DNA from: a virus
Length of the DNA stretch: 24,046 bases
Reading direction: 5' to 3' (one strand)
IMG/VR virus record: IMGVR_UViG_3300034062_000563
Coordinates: 1 to 24,046 of that record
Shown here: positions 22,641 to 24,046 of the stretch, in pieces
Numbering within the stretch: position 1 is the first letter of the stretch
Layout of the letters: the number at the start of each line of letters is the position of its first letter
Program-made: the position numbers and the translations under genes
Notes under the pieces: model-generated
What the model was told of the DNA's origin: nothing
What the model saw: only the letters and a program-made list of their open reading frames with translations
Database searches by the model: none

Positions 22641-24046
22641 ATGGCTGACCGCCGCGCTTTCATCGAATACATCACCGGCCTAGCAATGGAGGGCGAGACA
22701 GCCCTGCTGGTGCGCCAGAAGCCTTGGATGCGGGACAATGAGCTACAATACCATGCGGACGGGACGCTCAAGTGTACCTGGCCGGCGTACCTACCCACCC
22801 ATAAGCTGAAGGACGGCCAAGCCTGGTACGCCAACACGGGCGCGTTCATCTTGGACCGTTTCGTAGACGGCAAGCTATCGGCAGCCCGAGACTATTGCGA
22901 CTTCGTCCTGGTTATGATGCTGGACGACATCGGCACCAAGTCCAAGACCCCGCCGCTGGCGCCCACCTGGATCATGGAGACATCGCCAGGGTCGTTCCAG
23001 TGGGGTTACGGCTTCAGCGACCAGCCCACCAAGGGCCGGTTTACTGCCGCCATCCGCGCCATAGCCGAGGCGGGCTACACGGACCCCGGCGCCACGAACG
23101 CCGTCCGCAACTTCCGTCTGCCGGGGTCGGTCAACCTCAAGCCTGGGCGCGACCTGTTTGCGTCGCGCTTGGTCGAGTTCCACCCGGAGCGGGAGTACAC
23201 CCTAGACGAGATATGCGCCGCTCTGGGCGTCACGCCGGGCGAGGAGGACGGCGGCGACGTTAAGGCGATCACCCTGCGCGACACCGGCAAGGACAACGTC
23301 CTGCAATGGCTGAACGACAAGGGTCTGGTCCTGTCCCAGCCGAACGGCGAGGGCTGGCTGTCCATCGTCTGCCCTAACAACGCCGCGCACACGGACGGGA
23401 TCGTCGAGGCCCGCTACAAACCCTTGGACCGCGCCTTCGACTGCTTCCACGGTCATTGTGTAGACCTGGACAGCCGCGCGTTTCTGGACTGGGTAGCCGA
23501 GAACGGTGGCCCGCGCGCGACGCCGGGGCTGCGCGACGAACTGCTGGCCGAGCGCATGGCGCTGGCGATGGACAAGATCGCGCCGAGCGAGGCGTTCCCT
23601 GACCGCGCCAAGGAGTTTATTGCCGAGGTCGAGCGCAAGGAGCGCGGGCGCGTCGAGAAGTCCGCCTGGTTTGAACGCTACGCCTACATCCAGACGGATG
23701 ACTCCTACTTCGACATCCAGGAGCGCGAGGAGGTCACCCGGTCGGCATTTAACGCCGTCTACCGGCACGTTGACTGCCGGTCGGTGCATAACCCTAAGCA
23801 GCGCGTGCTGCCGGCGCACTGCTATGACGAGAACCGTCAAGCGGCGGGTGCCAAGGCTCTGGCCGGCATCACTTACGCCCCCGGCGACACTGTGTTTGTC
23901 GCCCGCGACGGCCAAGTCTTCGGCAACCGCTGGATCGACGCGCGCCCTGACGTGTCCGCCGTCCCGGCGGGCGACGTGTCGCCCTGGATGGCGCATTGCG
24001 AGGCGATGCTGCCCGAGCCTAGCGAGTTGCAGCACTGCCTAGACGC
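22641..24046 (+). CDS. Partial primase (RepB/PrimPol-like), probably with a C-terminal helicase
   Basis: The frame is open from ATG 22641 (AGGAGA six bases upstream) to the right edge, so 468 residues are visible. Residues about 85-175 resemble the RepB-like/archaeo-eukaryotic primase fold: VMMLDDIGTK (91-100) as a likely metal site, TWIMETSPGSFQWGYGF (109-125), and NAVRNFRLPGSVNLKPGR (153-170). Residues about 240-275 contain CPNNAAH and DCFHGHC, a likely zinc finger. Similar phage proteins carry a superfamily 3 helicase in the C-terminal half, outside this window. It makes primers and may unwind DNA with the preceding polymerase. The canonical serine-x-histidine motif is not obvious, so activity needs support. 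Confidence 0.72.
   Translation, partial: MADRRAFIEYITGLAMEGETALLVRQKPWMRDNELQYHADGTLKCTWPAYLPTHKLKDGQAWYANTGAFILDRFVDGKLSAARDYCDFVLVMMLDDIGTKSKTPPLAPTWIMETSPGSFQWGYGFSDQPTKGRFTAAIRAIAEAGYTDPGATNAVRNFRLPGSVNLKPGRDLFASRLVEFHPEREYTLDEICAALGVTPGEEDGGDVKAITLRDTGKDNVLQWLNDKGLVLSQPNGEGWLSIVCPNNAAHTDGIVEARYKPLDRAFDCFHGHCVDLDSRAFLDWVAENGGPRATPGLRDELLAERMALAMDKIAPSEAFPDRAKEFIAEVERKERGRVEKSAWFERYAYIQTDDSYFDIQEREEVTRSAFNAVYRHVDCRSVHNPKQRVLPAHCYDENRQAAGAKALAGITYAPGDTVFVARDGQVFGNRWIDARPDVSAVPAGDVSPWMAHCEAMLPEPSELQHCLD

Noticed and set aside
23202-24035. A 277-residue minus-strand frame opposite the primase
   Set aside because: The plus frame stays open from ATG 22641 to the edge, shows primase and zinc-finger motifs, and follows a good ribosome-binding site. 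The antisense frame has no recognisable features.
1-24046. CRISPR arrays, tRNA genes, insertion sequences, integrase or repressor
   Set aside because: I saw no regularly spaced direct repeats, no tRNA cloverleaf-like segments, no transposase or recombinase motifs, and no helix-turn-helix repressor among the supported genes.

Overview
The window is a slice of a double-stranded DNA tailed-phage genome (phage or prophage) from a Gram-negative host. The virion genes point to a short-tailed, P22-like podovirus: a scaffold, a P22-type coat protein with an inserted domain, gp4-like and gp10-like head-completion/DNA-stabilisation proteins, tail fibre and beta-helix spike genes, and three ejection-type internal proteins. 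Most genes are GC-rich, and GC-rich codon use is visible throughout. A proteobacterial host, perhaps alphaproteobacterial, fits this, but that is inference. Spanin-like genes support a host with an outer membrane. Terminase and portal would be expected upstream of base 1 and are not in view. No integrase, repressor, tRNA or CRISPR array is visible.

Layout. 1-2544: two tandem paralogous small proteins, scaffold, coat, and a strong terminator. 2603-6244: a decoration-like protein bounded by two GC-rich hairpins, a 74-aa basic-tailed protein, gp4-like, a fibre-like structural protein and gp10-like. 6244-10357: tail fibre, beta-helix tailspike, and a separate tailspike-type head-binding protein; from about 7.9 to 9.5 kb the composition becomes much richer in A+T, suggesting an exchanged receptor-binding cassette. 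10354-11211: a cupin-SET fusion protein, unusual inside a structural module. 11214-15617: three ejection/internal virion proteins. 15671-16910: lysis cassette (holin-like protein, nested spanin-like pair, XhlA-like membrane protein, M15 endolysin). 16940-18709: a minus-strand operon of VRR-NUC nuclease, SNF2-type helicase and a 59-aa protein. 18808-24046: plus-strand replication genes (DUF2800/Cas4-like nuclease, probable ssDNA-binding protein, family A DNA polymerase, and a primase running off the end). The two replication arms diverge from a short control region at 18710-18807.

The most unexpected signal is a near-perfect copy (15 of 16 bases) of the bacterial chromosomal parS site, the ParB loading sequence, inside the helicase gene at 17563-17578. 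Other points of note are the cupin-SET fusion, a leucine at the position equivalent to E. coli Pol I Phe762, a 16-codon leader ORF with a 13-bp hairpin that overlaps the polymerase start, and the splitting of spike head-binding and beta-helix parts into separate genes.
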